Shown piece by piece: positions 30,952 through 40,821 of a stretch of DNA of 64,000 nucleotides. The position numbers were made by a program, and so were the translations under genes. Within the stretch, counting starts at the first letter, position 1. The number at the start of each line of letters is the position of its first letter. This stretch comes from Tissierellia bacterium (GTDB lineage: Bacteria; Bacillota; Clostridia; Tissierellales; Peptoniphilaceae): the NCBI GenBank assembly GCA_030529425.1, contig JAUMWX010000001.1, positions 62,001-126,000 on the forward strand, given 5' to 3'. The notes below the pieces were generated by a model. It was not told where the DNA came from. It saw only the letters and a list, made by a program, of their open reading frames with translations, and ran no database searches.

Positions 30952-31290
30952 ATGGAAAAAAAATATAGGGTGAGAAAAAACAGTGACTTTGTTCGTTCAT
31001 ACAGCAAAGGAAAAAGATTTTCAAACAAAGATTTTACCTTGATGATAATAAACAATAATCTTTCAAATCCCAGATTTGGGTATACTTTATCTCGTAAATT
31101 CGGGAAAGCTAACAAAAGAAATAAGGTTAGAAGGAAGCTGAAAGAAATAAACAGACTGAACTTAGGTAAATTTGAAAGAGGAAAGGACTATATATTTATC
31201 CCTAAAAGTCACACGATCGGGCTTGACTACAAAACTCTGGAAAAATCGGTGTTGAATATACTCGAAAAAAGTAAAAGGAAAAAGAGATGA
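30952..31290 (+). CDS. rnpA: Ribonuclease P protein component
   Basis: RnpA is the protein subunit of RNase P, which matures tRNA 5' ends. The 112 residues start at ATG 30952 behind AAGGAC; a TTG three bases earlier is less likely. N-terminal [20 protein letters not shown] and the RNR-type motif [14 protein letters not shown] are characteristic. It overlaps yidD by four bases. Confidence 0.95.
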   Translation: MEKKYRVRKNSDFVRSYSKGKRFSNKDFTLMIINNNLSNPRFGYTLSRKFGKANKRNKVRRKLKEINRLNLGKFERGKDYIFIPKSHTIGLDYKTLEKSVLNILEKSKRKKR

Positions 31291-31499
31291 AAAGAATAGC
31301 TATATTTTTAATAAATCTTTATCAAAAATATATCTCACCGGCACTTGGAAGCAGTAAATGTAGATTCTCGCCAACTTGCTCGGAGTATGCTATACAGGCA
31401 TTTGAAAAATATAATTTTTTAAAAGCTTTTTTATTGACTATTTGGAGAATACTTAGATGTAATCCATTTCACAAAGGGGGACATGACCCATTAAAATAG
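31287..31499 (+). CDS. yidD: Membrane protein insertion efficiency factor YidD
   Basis: A 70-residue membrane-associated protein that aids YidC-dependent insertion. It has the conserved [16 protein letters not shown], the Cys pair in [11 protein letters not shown] and the terminal [11 protein letters not shown]. Its place between rnpA and yidC is the conserved one. Confidence 0.95.
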   Translation: MKRIAIFLINLYQKYISPALGSSKCRFSPTCSEYAIQAFEKYNFLKAFLLTIWRILRCNPFHKGGHDPLK

Positions 31500-31508
31500 G
31501 AGGAAGAC

Positions 31509-32213
31509 GTGGATTTTTTATCCAATTTGCTTGGACAATTATTTAAATTTATATACGATACTCTAGAAAGTACGGGTGTGAATATTTCTGACGTTTCAAA
31601 CTTAGCGATAGCTTTGATTTTGATGTCTTTGGTATACAAGGTTATAACCATGCCTTTGACAATTCAGCAAACTAAAAACTCTCAAAAAACTGCTGAATTA
31701 CAACCGAAACTAGATGAGATTAAGAAAAAATATGGTTATGATCAACAGATTCTTAATCAAAAGATTCAAGAATTCCAAAAGGAAAACAATATGGCATCAG
31801 CAGGGTGCTCAGGATGTTTGTTGTTGATAGTGCAAATGGTTATCGTATTTGCATTGTTTAATGTAGTAAGAGAGCCTGGAAAATATTTATTTGAAGATCC
31901 GAATCAAATAAATAATATTGCAAAGAACTTTTTCTGGATAGATAATTTATTTATGGCAGATCCTACAGGTTTTGTTTTTGCGTTATTAAACTCTTTAACA
32001 CAACTTGCAGTGGCTTATTTATCACAAAATAGTGCAACTTCTCAAACACAGCAAGCAGCTCAGACACAAAAGATGCTTATGTATGGTTTACCGATAATTT
32101 TCTTTGTATTCTTTAGAACTATGCCTGCGGGCTTGGTATTGTACTGGATAAGCGGTAACATAGTTGAAATAATAATTAAAGGAAGTAGCAAATTATTTTC
32201 AAGAAAGAAATAA
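31509..32213 (+). CDS. yidC: Membrane protein insertase YidC
   Basis: YidC/Oxa1 inserts and folds proteins in the cytoplasmic membrane. The 234 residues are the short Gram-positive form. TMs lie around ISDVSNLAIALILMSLVYKV, LLLIVQMVIVFALFNVV, FALLNSLTQLAVAYLS and the C-terminal LPIIFFVFFRTMPAGLVLYW. No clear lipobox is visible at the N-terminus. The start is GTG 31509 with AGGAGGAAG upstream. The cytoplasmic loop after the first TM contains TELQPKLDEIKKKYG-like text (AELQPKLDEIKKKYG). Confidence 0.93.
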   Translation: MDFLSNLLGQLFKFIYDTLESTGVNISDVSNLAIALILMSLVYKVITMPLTIQQTKNSQKTAELQPKLDEIKKKYGYDQQILNQKIQEFQKENNMASAGCSGCLLLIVQMVIVFALFNVVREPGKYLFEDPNQINNIAKNFFWIDNLFMADPTGFVFALLNSLTQLAVAYLSQNSATSQTQQAAQTQKMLMYGLPIIFFVFFRTMPAGLVLYWISGNIVEIIIKGSSKLFSRKK

Positions 32214-32222
32214 GGAGTATAC

Positions 32223-33059
32223 ATGAGATCAGTAATAAAATCTGCTAAATCAGTTGAAGAAGCTATTGATTTGGGAGTAAAAGAACTTGGTTTATCCAAA
32301 GATGAAGTTGAAGTAGAGATACTTGAACAACCTAAAAAAGGATTGTTTGGACTTTTGGGTTCAAAGGATGCCATGGTTAAAATTACTCAAAAATTTGATT
32401 TCAAAATAAATATTAACGATATTTATGGAAAAGAAACAAAAGAAGTAGAAGAAAAGAAAGTATCAAAAGATGATACGGCTGATATAGAGAAAATAACCGT
32501 TAAGGTAGAGAAAAAAATTAAAGAAGATATACAAAAAGTTAAAGTAGTTGAAGAAGTGGCTAAGAAAGAAGTGATTACAGAAACTAAAAATTCCGATATA
32601 GAAACAATTAAGGAAGATATATCCAAAAAATTAGCTGAATTATTAAACTACATGCATTTAAAATCAAGTGTAAAAGTTACATCAGATAAAGACATAATAA
32701 AAGTTGTTTTATACGATATATCTGAAGAAGACACGGGAATCGTAATTGGTAGAAAAGGTGAAACACTGGATTCCATCCAATATATTTTGAGCTTGATAGC
32801 CAATAAAGATACAAATGATTTCTATAGAGTTACTTTGGACGTAGCTAATTATAGAGAAAGAAGAAAAGATGCTATTGAAAACAATGCCAAGAAAGTAGCT
32901 TTCAAAGTATTAAAATCAAAAAAGTCAATCGCACTTGAACCGATGAATGCATATGAAAGAAGAATAGTTCATTATGCTCTTCAAAACTATAAAGAATTAG
33001 AAACTGTTTCACAAGGAAGCTTTCCGAACAGGAAAGTAATAATAAAGTATAAAGGCTAA
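32223..33059 (+). CDS. khpB: RNA-binding protein Jag/KhpB
   Basis: KhpB (Jag, SpoIIIJ-associated) is an RNA-binding partner of KhpA linked to cell division and envelope control. The 278 residues show an N-terminal Jag_N domain (AKSVEEAIDLGVKELGLS with KKGLFGLLGSKDA), a charged linker rich in K and E (about 80-135), a KH domain with GIVIGRKGETLDSIQY, and a C-terminal R3H domain (PMNAYERRIVHYALQN). It ends in a terminator that closes the rpmH operon. Confidence 0.95.
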   Translation: MRSVIKSAKSVEEAIDLGVKELGLSKDEVEVEILEQPKKGLFGLLGSKDAMVKITQKFDFKININDIYGKETKEVEEKKVSKDDTADIEKITVKVEKKIKEDIQKVKVVEEVAKKEVITETKNSDIETIKEDISKKLAELLNYMHLKSSVKVTSDKDIIKVVLYDISEEDTGIVIGRKGETLDSIQYILSLIANKDTNDFYRVTLDVANYRERRKDAIENNAKKVAFKVLKSKKSIALEPMNAYERRIVHYALQNYKELETVSQGSFPNRKVIIKYKG

Positions 33060-33084
33060 CTCCCCAACTCTTTGGGGAGTTTTT
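33059..33084 (+). terminator. Terminator of the rpmH-jag operon
   Basis: Arms ACTCCCCAA (33059-33067) and TTGGGGAGT (33072-33080) enclose a 4-base loop, followed by TTTTT. The stem begins on the last base of the jag stop. Confidence 0.9.
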
Positions 33085-33104
33085 GAATTAAAAAAGGAGA
33101 ATTT

Positions 33105-34478
33105 ATGGAAAAGACGGTTGCAGCAATATCTACAGCCATTGGTGAAGCGGGCATTGGAATAGTTAGAATGACGGGACCGAAATCATTTGAAATAGCTAAG
33201 AAAGTTTTTAGAAATTTTAATTATCAAGAAATTTCGGAAGTTAAAAATAGATATTTACAATACGGTTTTATAGTTGATAAAGAAACTACGATAGATGAAG
33301 TGCTTATATCTTTCATGAAAGAGCCGAGAACTTATACCAGAGAAGATATGGTAGAAATATATTGTCACGGAGGAACTATCGCAGTAAAAAAAATATTGAA
33401 TTTACTTCTTGATACCGGAGCTTATTTGGCTGAAAGAGGGGAATTTACAAAGAGGGCATTCTTAAACGGCAGACTTGATCTTTCTCAAGCGGAAGCGGTA
33501 ATAGACCTTATAGATGCGAAGACCGACAAATCTTATGAAGCATCTTTAAATCAATTGAAGGGCGGATTAAAAAATACGGTAAAAGAAATAAAGGATAATC
33601 TGTTGGACATGTTGGCAAGGGTTGAGTTTTCAATTAATTTTATGGAGGATTTACAGGATGAACTTCCGATTGCTCCCCTACTTGAAAAAGGAGAAGTAAT
33701 ATTAAAGAAACTTGACGAATTGATAAATTCTTCAAATAAGGGTCGAATATTAAAAGACGGTATTAAAACTGTTATAATAGGAAAACCCAATGTGGGAAAA
33801 TCTTCATTACTGAATGCTTTATTGAAGGAGAACAGAGCTATAGTTACCGATGTACCGGGAACGACGAGAGATACTATTGAAGAATATATAGATTTGGGAG
33901 GAGTATCAATAAAAATTATTGATACTGCAGGAATTAGAGATACTGATGATTTGGTTGAATCAATAGGAGTTACTAAAAGTATCGAACTTGCAAAAGATGC
34001 CAATCTTATTATAGCTATATTTGACGTGTCCAATCCCTTTGATGAACAGGATATGCAAATAATGGAATTGATTAAATCAAAGAAGTCCATTATATTGCTT
34101 AACAAACATGATTTATCTTTATTGGCTGATAAAAATATAATTTATGACAGTTTTAAAGAATATAATATAATAGATATGTCCGTTAAAGAAAACAAAGGAA
34201 TAAAAGAACTGGAACAGGTAATTTTAGATATGTTTTTTGACGGGGAAATCGTTGTTAATAATGATACGATTATCACGAGTTTAAGGCATAAAAATCTATT
34301 GGAAAATGCCAGATCAAATATATCATCATCATTGGAAGATATTAAAAAAGGCTATCCTATGGACGCTATAGAAATAGATTTACGTAATGCTTATACTTTA
34401 CTTGGAGAAATAACGGGAGAAACAATTGACGATGATATATTAGATAAAATATTTAGCGATTTTTGTATAGGAAAATAA
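33105..34478 (+). CDS. mnmE: tRNA modification GTPase MnmE
   Basis: MnmE acts with MnmG to place the carboxymethylaminomethyl group on U34 of certain tRNAs. The 457 residues have the N-terminal tetrahydrofolate domain, a helical domain and an inserted G domain with [34 protein letters not shown] and NKHD. The C-terminal CIGK motif (FCIGK) holds the essential Cys. AAGGAG precedes the ATG. Confidence 0.97.
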   Translation: MEKTVAAISTAIGEAGIGIVRMTGPKSFEIAKKVFRNFNYQEISEVKNRYLQYGFIVDKETTIDEVLISFMKEPRTYTREDMVEIYCHGGTIAVKKILNLLLDTGAYLAERGEFTKRAFLNGRLDLSQAEAVIDLIDAKTDKSYEASLNQLKGGLKNTVKEIKDNLLDMLARVEFSINFMEDLQDELPIAPLLEKGEVILKKLDELINSSNKGRILKDGIKTVIIGKPNVGKSSLLNALLKENRAIVTDVPGTTRDTIEEYIDLGGVSIKIIDTAGIRDTDDLVESIGVTKSIELAKDANLIIAIFDVSNPFDEQDMQIMELIKSKKSIILLNKHDLSLLADKNIIYDSFKEYNIIDMSVKENKGIKELEQVILDMFFDGEIVVNNDTIITSLRHKNLLENARSNISSSLEDIKKGYPMDAIEIDLRNAYTLLGEITGETIDDDILDKIFSDFCIGK

Positions 34479-34486
34479 GGAGAAAT

Positions 34487-36382
34487 ATGACAAAAATTTA
34501 TGAAGCTGGCGAAGTGGATGTAGTGGTAATAGGAGCCGGTCATTCCGGAATTGAAGCTGCATTGGCTTGCGCTAGATTAAAAAAACAAACTATTATAATG
34601 TCTATAAGTTTAGATTCCATAGCCGATTTACCATGCAATCCCAATATCGGAGGGACCGGAAAAGGTCATCTTGTAAGAGAAATAGATGCTTTGGGCGGTG
34701 AAATGGCTTTAAACATAGATAAGGCATATATACAGTCTAGAATGTTGAATACTTCTAAAGGACCTGCGATACATTCTTTAAGAGTTCAGGCGGATAAAAA
34801 GCTTTATCATACTGAGATGAAAAAAGTTTTGGAAAATCAGGAAAATTTAAGAATTGTTGAAGCGGAAGTTGCGGAAGTTGTTGTAGAAGACGGAAAAGTG
34901 GAAGGTGTTGTAACGGTCACAGGGGCTTTTTATAAGTCAAAAGCCGTTATAGTCGCAACGGGTACTTATTTAAACGGACTTATTTTAATGGGAGAGCTTA
35001 GATACTCATCAGGACCTCATGGAATGAAACCTGCCACAAAGCTTTCGGATTCATTCAGAGAACTGGGATTTGAACTTAGGAGATTTAAAACGGGAACACC
35101 TGCCAGGGTTCATAAGCGCAGTCTAAATCTTGAAGTAATGGAAAAGCAATATGGAGATGAAGAAGTTATACCGTTTTCGTTTTTAAATATAGGAAAGAAA
35201 TTTGATAAACCTCAAGAATTATGTTATTTAACATACACAACCAACAGAACACATGAGATTATTAATGAGAATCTACATCGCTCCCCTATGTATTCCGGAG
35301 AGTTTCACGGAATCGGACCTAGGTATTGTCCTTCGATTGAAGATAAAGTGGTTAGATTTCCCGATAACGGACAACATCAAATTTTTATTGAACCGGAGGG
35401 ACTTGATACTGATGAAATGTATGTTCAGGGAGCAAGTTCCACACTTCCTGAAGAAATACAAAGGCAGTTATACAAGACAATCATAGGACTTGAAAATGCT
35501 GAATTTATGAGGTCTGCGTACGGTATAGAATATGATAGTGTGGATTCAACGGTATTAAAGGCGAATTTGGAAAGCAAGGCGGTGAAGAATCTTTTCTTTG
35601 CAGGACAAATAAATGGAACTTCGGGATATGAAGAAGCTGCCTCTCAAGGATTGATGGCCGGTATAAATGCTGTTAGAAATATTGACGGAAAAGAACCGTT
35701 TATATTAGACAGATCCGAAGCCTATATTGGAGTTCTTATAGATGATTTGGTTACAAAGGGAACCAATGAGCCGTATAGAATGATGACCTCTCGTGCAGAG
35801 TACAGATTGGCTCTTAGACAAGATAATGCTGATTTAAGACTTACACAAAAAGGCTATGATTTGGGGCTTGTTTCTGAAGAAAGATATCAACTTATGTTGA
35901 AGAAAAAAGAAATTATTGAAAACGAGTTGAAAAGGCTAAATTCAATTGTTTTAACACCTAAAGAGGATACAAATCTAAAACTTGAAAGTATAGGCTCTCA
36001 ACCTTTGAAGACTGCGATGAGTTTGTATAATTTGATTAAAAGACCTGAACTGACATATGACAGTGTTGAGATTTTGGATGCTGACAGACCTGAAATTGAA
36101 AAGCAATATAAGTTGGAAATTGAAACTCAGATAAAGTACGAAGGATACATTGCTAAACAAGAAATGCAAATAGCTCAGTTTAAGAAGCTTGAAAATAAAA
36201 AACTGGATAAAATAGAAGATTTTTCAGTTATCAAAGGACTTAAAAATGAGGCCGCACAAAAGCTTAATGCTATCAGACCGAATTCTGTCGGACAGGCTTC
36301 CAGAATTTCAGGAGTCAGTCCTGCGGATATAAATGTAATATTAATTCATTTAGAAACATTGAGAAGGTTGAAAGATGAGTAG
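34487..36382 (+). CDS. mnmG: tRNA modification enzyme MnmG (GidA)
   Basis: MnmG is the FAD-binding partner of MnmE. From ATG 34487 (AAGGAG upstream) it has 631 residues; an in-frame ATG at 34463 lies inside mnmE and has no ribosome site. FAD motif [20 protein letters not shown] is near the N-terminus, [20 protein letters not shown] follows, and a C-terminal domain ends with [17 protein letters not shown]. It overlaps rsmG by eight bases. Confidence 0.96.
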   Translation: MTKIYEAGEVDVVVIGAGHSGIEAALACARLKKQTIIMSISLDSIADLPCNPNIGGTGKGHLVREIDALGGEMALNIDKAYIQSRMLNTSKGPAIHSLRVQADKKLYHTEMKKVLENQENLRIVEAEVAEVVVEDGKVEGVVTVTGAFYKSKAVIVATGTYLNGLILMGELRYSSGPHGMKPATKLSDSFRELGFELRRFKTGTPARVHKRSLNLEVMEKQYGDEEVIPFSFLNIGKKFDKPQELCYLTYTTNRTHEIINENLHRSPMYSGEFHGIGPRYCPSIEDKVVRFPDNGQHQIFIEPEGLDTDEMYVQGASSTLPEEIQRQLYKTIIGLENAEFMRSAYGIEYDSVDSTVLKANLESKAVKNLFFAGQINGTSGYEEAASQGLMAGINAVRNIDGKEPFILDRSEAYIGVLIDDLVTKGTNEPYRMMTSRAEYRLALRQDNADLRLTQKGYDLGLVSEERYQLMLKKKEIIENELKRLNSIVLTPKEDTNLKLESIGSQPLKTAMSLYNLIKRPELTYDSVEILDADRPEIEKQYKLEIETQIKYEGYIAKQEMQIAQFKKLENKKLDKIEDFSVIKGLKNEAAQKLNAIRPNSVGQASRISGVSPADINVILIHLETLRRLKDE

Positions 36383-37073
36383 ACAATATTTAGAAGCAAT
36401 TGAATTAAATGATTATGAAATAGAAAGTTTAGACAAGTATTATTCTCTGATAGATGAGTGGAACAGTAAAATTGATATTACCAATATAACTGAAAAAAAA
36501 GAGGTTTATATTAAACACTTTCTGGATTCGTTATTGGTTGCCAAGTTTGGATATATTAGACCGAAGGATAGAATTATTGATATCGGTACGGGAGGAGGGT
36601 TTCCGGGAGTACCTTTAAAATTGCACTATCCCCTATTATCCGTTACATTACTCGACAGCCTCAATAAAAGAATCAAATTCTTGGAAGAAGTAATTTCAGT
36701 TTTAGAACTGGATAATATATATGCCGTTCATGCAAGAGCTGAAGAGCTGTCAAGAAAAGAAGATTTCAGAGAGTGCTACAATATTGCCATCTCAAGAGCG
36801 GTTGCCGAGTTAAGGACTCTTTTAGAGTATTCTATGCCATATGTAGCTGTAGGCGGATATTTTATAGCCATGAAAGGTCCTAATTATAAGGAAGAGTTAA
36901 AATTAGCGAAGCCTGCAATTAAAATTTTAGGAGGCAAGCTTAAAGAAGTTATTGAGTATGAACTTCCGGAAGGATATGGATCAAGAACTTTAATTATAGT
37001 CGAAAAAGTTGAGCCTACCCCACATAAATATCCGAGAGGTCAAGGAAAACCGAAGAACAAACCACTAACATAA
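36375..37073 (+). CDS. rsmG: 16S rRNA m7G527 methyltransferase RsmG (GidB)
   Basis: RsmG methylates G527 of 16S rRNA using S-adenosylmethionine. The 232 residues include KHFLDSLLV, the SAM site [17 protein letters not shown] and [13 protein letters not shown]. Position after mnmG is conserved. The C-terminus ends [11 protein letters not shown], which is normal. A terminator follows at once. Confidence 0.95.
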   Translation: MSRQYLEAIELNDYEIESLDKYYSLIDEWNSKIDITNITEKKEVYIKHFLDSLLVAKFGYIRPKDRIIDIGTGGGFPGVPLKLHYPLLSVTLLDSLNKRIKFLEEVISVLELDNIYAVHARAEELSRKEDFRECYNIAISRAVAELRTLLEYSMPYVAVGGYFIAMKGPNYKEELKLAKPAIKILGGKLKEVIEYELPEGYGSRTLIIVEKVEPTPHKYPRGQGKPKNKPLT

Positions 37074-37093
37074 GCGTCATTTGACGCTTTTTT
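37072..37093 (+). terminator. Terminator after rsmG
   Basis: AAGCGTCA (37072-37079) and TGACGCTT (37082-37089) form a tight hairpin followed by TTTTT. The first parS-like palindrome begins within the T-tract. Confidence 0.8.
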
Positions 37094-37108
37094 GTTTCAT
37101 ATGAAACA
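37093..37108. promoter_or_regulatory. parS: parS-like palindrome 1
   Basis: TGTTTCATATGAAACA, a perfect 16-bp palindrome. It equals the B. subtilis parS consensus TGTTTCACGTGAAACA except that the two central bases are TA in place of CG. Confidence 0.7.
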
Positions 37109-37127
37109 ATTACTGTAATAAAGAAAA

Positions 37128-37141
37128 GTTTCATATGAAAC
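37128..37141. promoter_or_regulatory. parS: parS-like palindrome 2
   Basis: GTTTCATATGAAAC, the same 14-bp core as the flanking copies. Its centre lies 34 bases from the centre of copy 1. Confidence 0.7.
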
Positions 37142-37163
37142 ATTGGATATAAAATTTTTTAAA

Positions 37164-37177
37164 GTTTCATATGAAAC
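37164..37177. promoter_or_regulatory. parS: parS-like palindrome 3, next to the parA promoter
   Basis: GTTTCATATGAAAC again, with symmetry extending to AAAG/CTTT (37161-37180). Its centre lies 36 bases from that of copy 2, and its edge touches the parA -35 region, so it could also serve as an operator. Confidence 0.7.
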
Positions 37178-37180
37178 TTT

Positions 37181-37210
37181 TTAAGATAATCAGGCATTTT
37201 ATGTTATAAT
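37181..37210 (+). promoter_or_regulatory. Probable promoter of parA
   Basis: TTAAGA (37181-37186), 18 bases, TATAAT (37205-37210). The -35 is weak. The third palindrome ends directly before it. Confidence 0.55.
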
Positions 37211-37227
37211 ATAATGCGAGGTGCAAA

Positions 37228-37980
37228 ATGAAAATAATAAGTATTTTTAACCAAAAAGGTGGAGTTGGCAAAACAACCACAACAGTTAATCTTGCCAGCG
37301 CCTTAGGAAAAAAAAATAAGAAAATCCTGGTTATTGATTTAGATCCGCAGGGAAATACATCTTCAGGATTTGGAATAGATAAGAATGATTTGGATTTTAC
37401 CATATATGATGCTTTAATGAGCAATCAAGAAGTGATTCCTATGGAAACATCTTCAAAAAATGTTCATATTATACCATCTAACAGTGATTTGTCCGGGTTT
37501 GAAATAGAAGCAGTTTCAGAGAAAAAAAGAGAATATTTACTTAGTGAATATCTTAAAAATAAAAAAGAGTATGATTTCATTTTAGTGGATTGTCCCCCAT
37601 CATTAGGATTACTAAGCATAAATGCATTGGTTGCATCAAATTCAGTGTTGATACCGATCCAGTCAGAATATTATGCTTTGGAAGGAGTGTCGCAATTGGT
37701 TCATACAATAGAATTGGTCAGACAGTCATTAAACTCTAAATTGGAGATTGAAGGGGTAGTAATATCAATGTTTGATGGTAGAAACAATCTTTCTCTTGAT
37801 GTTGTGGAAGAAGTAAAAAAATATTTTAAAGACAAGGTATTCAGGACAATAATACCAAGAAATATAAGATTGGCGGAAGCCCCATCACATGGAATGTCTG
37901 TAATTGATTATGACGAAAAGTCTAAAGGTGCATTGGCTTATATAAAGCTTGCAAATGAAGTATTAAAACAAAATAAGTAG
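37228..37980 (+). CDS. parA: Chromosome partitioning ATPase ParA/Soj
   Basis: ParA/Soj is a Walker-type ATPase that acts with ParB-parS in origin segregation and, in Bacillus, controls DnaA. The 250 residues show the deviant Walker A KGGVGKTTTTVNLA near residue 11, ILVIDLDPQGNTSSGFG and FILVDCPPSLGLLS. Length and sequence are those of chromosomal Soj rather than plasmid ParA. The start ATG 37228 has GCGAGG upstream. parB begins seven bases after its stop. Confidence 0.95.
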   Translation: MKIISIFNQKGGVGKTTTTVNLASALGKKNKKILVIDLDPQGNTSSGFGIDKNDLDFTIYDALMSNQEVIPMETSSKNVHIIPSNSDLSGFEIEAVSEKKREYLLSEYLKNKKEYDFILVDCPPSLGLLSINALVASNSVLIPIQSEYYALEGVSQLVHTIELVRQSLNSKLEIEGVVISMFDGRNNLSLDVVEEVKKYFKDKVFRTIIPRNIRLAEAPSHGMSVIDYDEKSKGALAYIKLANEVLKQNK

Positions 37981-37986
37981 GTAGTT

Positions 37987-38832
37987 ATGGTGAAAAGAAA
38001 AGGATTGGGTAAAGGACTTTCAGCACTTATACCCAAGGAAGAATTAGAATCTATAGATAAAAATAAAGAAACAATTGAAAATATAGCTATTTCAGAAATA
38101 ATTACAAACACTAATAATCCGAGAAAAAATTTTGACGCGGAGTCATTAAATAATTTGGCGGATTCTATTAAAAGGTATGGAATTATTCAGCCCATAGTTT
38201 TGTTTAAGAAAAAAGACGGTTATGAAATAATTGCCGGAGAAAGAAGATATAGGGCTGCAAAAATAGCAAATCTGGAATATGTACCTGCCATAGTAAAGGA
38301 TTTGACCGATAAAGATAAGGATATGATATCAATGATAGAAAATATTCAAAGGGAAGATTTAAATCCTTATGAGGAAGCTCAGGCATATAAGAGTATTATG
38401 CAAGATTATTCATTAACTCAAAATGAGTTGAGCGATGTTATCGGAAAGTCCAGGACCTATATAGCTAATATTGTAAGATTGCTTACATTGGATGATGAGA
38501 CGATTTCCGAACTTGAAAAAGGAAATATAACATCCAGTCAAGGAAGAGCCTTATTGACAATAGAAGACTTAGATATGAGACATAAATACCTTCATATGCT
38601 TATAAATAAGGAAATTACAGTAAATGAAGTTGAAAAAAAATCTAAAAAATCTTCTTCAAGATCAAAAGTGAAAGATATCTATATCAAAGACTTGGAGACC
38701 AAACTTATGGAGGCCTTAGGTGCAAAAATAAAAATAAATAAGACTAAGAATTCGTGGAAGGTAAATATTGAGTTTTTTGATGATGAACATATCGAAGAAT
38801 TTCTTAAAAAATACAGAATTGAGGATGAATAA
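37987..38832 (+). CDS. parB: Chromosome partitioning protein ParB/Spo0J
   Basis: ParB is a CTP-dependent clamp loaded at parS. The 281 residues start KGLGKGLSALIPK, then the ParB/Srx nucleotide domain with IIAGERRYRAAKIA and the MIENIQREDLNPYEEA block. A helix-turn-helix (SLTQNELSDVIGKSRTYIANI) follows, and a C-terminal dimer domain. The HTH and adjacent region would be expected to read the palindromes 0.9 kb upstream. Confidence 0.95.
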   Translation: MVKRKGLGKGLSALIPKEELESIDKNKETIENIAISEIITNTNNPRKNFDAESLNNLADSIKRYGIIQPIVLFKKKDGYEIIAGERRYRAAKIANLEYVPAIVKDLTDKDKDMISMIENIQREDLNPYEEAQAYKSIMQDYSLTQNELSDVIGKSRTYIANIVRLLTLDDETISELEKGNITSSQGRALLTIEDLDMRHKYLHMLINKEITVNEVEKKSKKSSSRSKVKDIYIKDLETKLMEALGAKIKINKTKNSWKVNIEFFDDEHIEEFLKKYRIEDE

Positions 38833-38834
38833 TT

Positions 38835-39737
38835 ATGAAGTGGGAAACGGTATATCTCATAGTCATTGCACTAATAACCGCTTTTTCAGTATATAAAGTG
38901 AGCGATATGAATAAAAAGCTTCGCAGACTTAGAAAAAGATATGATTTGTTACTGAGAGGCAGGGGAGAATTAAATTTGGAAGAGCTGTTAAAGGCCCATT
39001 CTAAAGATATTGATTTCTCCATGAGAAAACTGAAGTTTTTAGAAGAAAATTATTTGGAAATATCATCTAATTATAAAAGTGACCAAGAGAACATTAATAA
39101 AAAGATTGCAAATGAGGTAAGTTCTCTGGACAATAAATTAGGGAAGAGAATGAGTAATGAATTTACGAGAGTTGAAAAAGAAATTCAGGGTAGGAATAAA
39201 GACTTATTCGACGAGATGAATAAAAATACAAACATTATTAAGAATAATATGGACTTGCTATCATCAAAATTAAATGATAGCAACAAAAATTTTGATAATA
39301 AGTTTACTAAAATGTATAATAACTTGGACATTAAATTTACCAATGAGATTTCGGATATCAATAAAAATATGTCGGTCGGACATAAGAAAATCGAAGAACG
39401 ACTTGAAGTTGATATTAGGGGTATAAAAGAAACGATATTGTCAAATATTGAAGATATGAATGCATTATTACAACGAGAAACTAAGGCGATAAACGATAAA
39501 GTTGCATTATCTTTGCAAAATGTAGCAATTCATAAGTACAATGCTTTTGACAATCAAACGGGAGATTTATCATTCAGTATTGTATTATTAGATAGATTTT
39601 TGAACGGTATAATCTTGACAAGTCTAAACGGAAGAGATAGCTCATACACTTATGCAAAGCCGATAAAGGCGGGTAAGTCCGAAACTGAATTATCTCCGGA
39701 AGAATACAAGACATTGTCAATGGTAATAAAACAATAG
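38835..39737 (+). CDS. DUF4446 family membrane protein with a long coiled-coil insertion
   Basis: DUF4446 proteins follow parB in many Clostridia; their function is unknown. This one has an N-terminal membrane helix (about 3-20), the family motif LRRLRKRYDLLLRGRGELN with LEELL (about 30-53), and the C-terminal domain HKYNAFDNQTGDLSFSIVLL with GRDSSYTYAKPI (about 233-285). Usual members have about 160-170 residues; this has 300. The extra ~130 residues in the middle (about 75-220) are rich in N, K, D and E with heptad-like spacing, and I read them as a coiled coil. It begins two bases after the parB stop, so it is translated with parAB. Confidence 0.8.
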   Translation: MKWETVYLIVIALITAFSVYKVSDMNKKLRRLRKRYDLLLRGRGELNLEELLKAHSKDIDFSMRKLKFLEENYLEISSNYKSDQENINKKIANEVSSLDNKLGKRMSNEFTRVEKEIQGRNKDLFDEMNKNTNIIKNNMDLLSSKLNDSNKNFDNKFTKMYNNLDIKFTNEISDINKNMSVGHKKIEERLEVDIRGIKETILSNIEDMNALLQRETKAINDKVALSLQNVAIHKYNAFDNQTGDLSFSIVLLDRFLNGIILTSLNGRDSSYTYAKPIKAGKSETELSPEEYKTLSMVIKQ

Positions 39738-39748
39738 AAGGAGAAAAT

Positions 39749-40744
39749 ATGGGAGTAAATGTAATTAACGAATTAAAGGCTGGTATTGTAGGAAAAAATA
39801 GAACAATTGTATTTCCTGAAGGAGATGACAAGAGAATTATTTTTGCAACAGAGAAATTACACAAAGAAGGGATTGTAAAACCTATATTATTGGGTGATAA
39901 GGATAAAATTCTTCAAATTGCCAAGGAGAATGGGGTTGACTTGACAGGTGTTGAAATTTTCAATCCTGTAGAGGATGAAAGATTTGAAGTTTTGGTTGAT
40001 AAATTTGTAGAATTGAGAAAGGGCAAGGCTACAAGAGAACAGGCTTTAGAAATTATTAAGGATTCAAATTACTTTGGTACAATGTTGGTTCAGGAGGGAT
40101 ATGCTGACGGAATGGTTTCAGGAGCATGTCATTCTACCGGAGAAACCGTAAGACCTGCATTGCAAATAATAAAAACAAGACCGGGGGTATCAAAAACTTC
40201 GGGAGCTATGATTATGCTTGGTAAAGGCGGAGAAAAATTCTTATTTGCAGATGTGGCGATTAATATAGACATAACTGATAAAGAAATGGCGGAAATTGCG
40301 GTTGTAAGTGCTGAAACAGCAAAAATATTCGGAATAGAACCGAGAGTTGCGATGCTGTCATTTTCAACAAACGGATCTGCAAGTTCTCCCGAACAGGAGA
40401 AAGCATCCAATGCCACTAAACTTGCAAAAAAATTAGTTGAAGAACAGGGATTGGATCTTCCAATAGACGGTGAAATGCAATTTGACGCCGCTATTGCACC
40501 TGAAGTTGGGCAGTTGAAATTTCCGGGATCAAAGGTAGCGGGAAATGCTACGGTATTTGTTTTTCCGGAGTTGCAATCGGGAAATATCGGATACAAGATA
40601 GCTCAAAGACTTGGAGGATATGAGGCGATAGGACCGATTTTACAAGGCCTTAACAAGCCGGTAAACGATCTTTCAAGAGGATGTAATGCTGAAGAAGTTT
40701 ATAAAACTGCAATTGTTACTGCGGCACAAGTAGTGGAAAAGTAA
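39749..40744 (+). CDS. pta: Phosphate acetyltransferase
   Basis: Pta converts acetyl-CoA and phosphate to acetyl phosphate, feeding acetate kinase for ATP in fermentation. The 331 residues are the single-domain form. Landmarks are VFPEGDDKRIIFATEKL, GMVSGACHSTGETVRPALQI, DAAIAPEVGQLKFPGSKVAG and the C-terminal PVNDLSRGCNAEEVY. AAGGAG precedes the ATG. It is 11 bases after the DUF4446 gene and ends at a two-way terminator. Confidence 0.95.
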   Translation: MGVNVINELKAGIVGKNRTIVFPEGDDKRIIFATEKLHKEGIVKPILLGDKDKILQIAKENGVDLTGVEIFNPVEDERFEVLVDKFVELRKGKATREQALEIIKDSNYFGTMLVQEGYADGMVSGACHSTGETVRPALQIIKTRPGVSKTSGAMIMLGKGGEKFLFADVAINIDITDKEMAEIAVVSAETAKIFGIEPRVAMLSFSTNGSASSPEQEKASNATKLAKKLVEEQGLDLPIDGEMQFDAAIAPEVGQLKFPGSKVAGNATVFVFPELQSGNIGYKIAQRLGGYEAIGPILQGLNKPVNDLSRGCNAEEVYKTAIVTAAQVVEK

Positions 40745-40750
40745 AATTAA

Positions 40751-40797
40751 AAAATCCTCAAAATCTCTGACGAATTGACGGAGAAATTGAGGATTTT
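40751..40797. terminator. Bidirectional terminator between pta and pncB
   Basis: Arms AAAATCCTCAA (40751-40761) and TTGAGGATTTT (40787-40797) are flanked by A/T runs on both sides. It serves both convergent genes. Confidence 0.85.
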
Positions 40798-40821
40798 ATA
40801 TTTTAAAACAGGTGTTCTGCT

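Noticed and set aside
37093..37177. Noc binding sites
   Set aside because: Noc sites have a CCCGGG centre (ATTTCCCGGGAAAT). These palindromes keep the GTTTC/GAAAC arms of parS, and no noc gene is present next to rsmG.
37093..37180. CRISPR-like array from three repeats
   Set aside because: The units are 14-16 bp palindromes with 20-22 base gaps and stand in a parA promoter, with no cas genes nearby.
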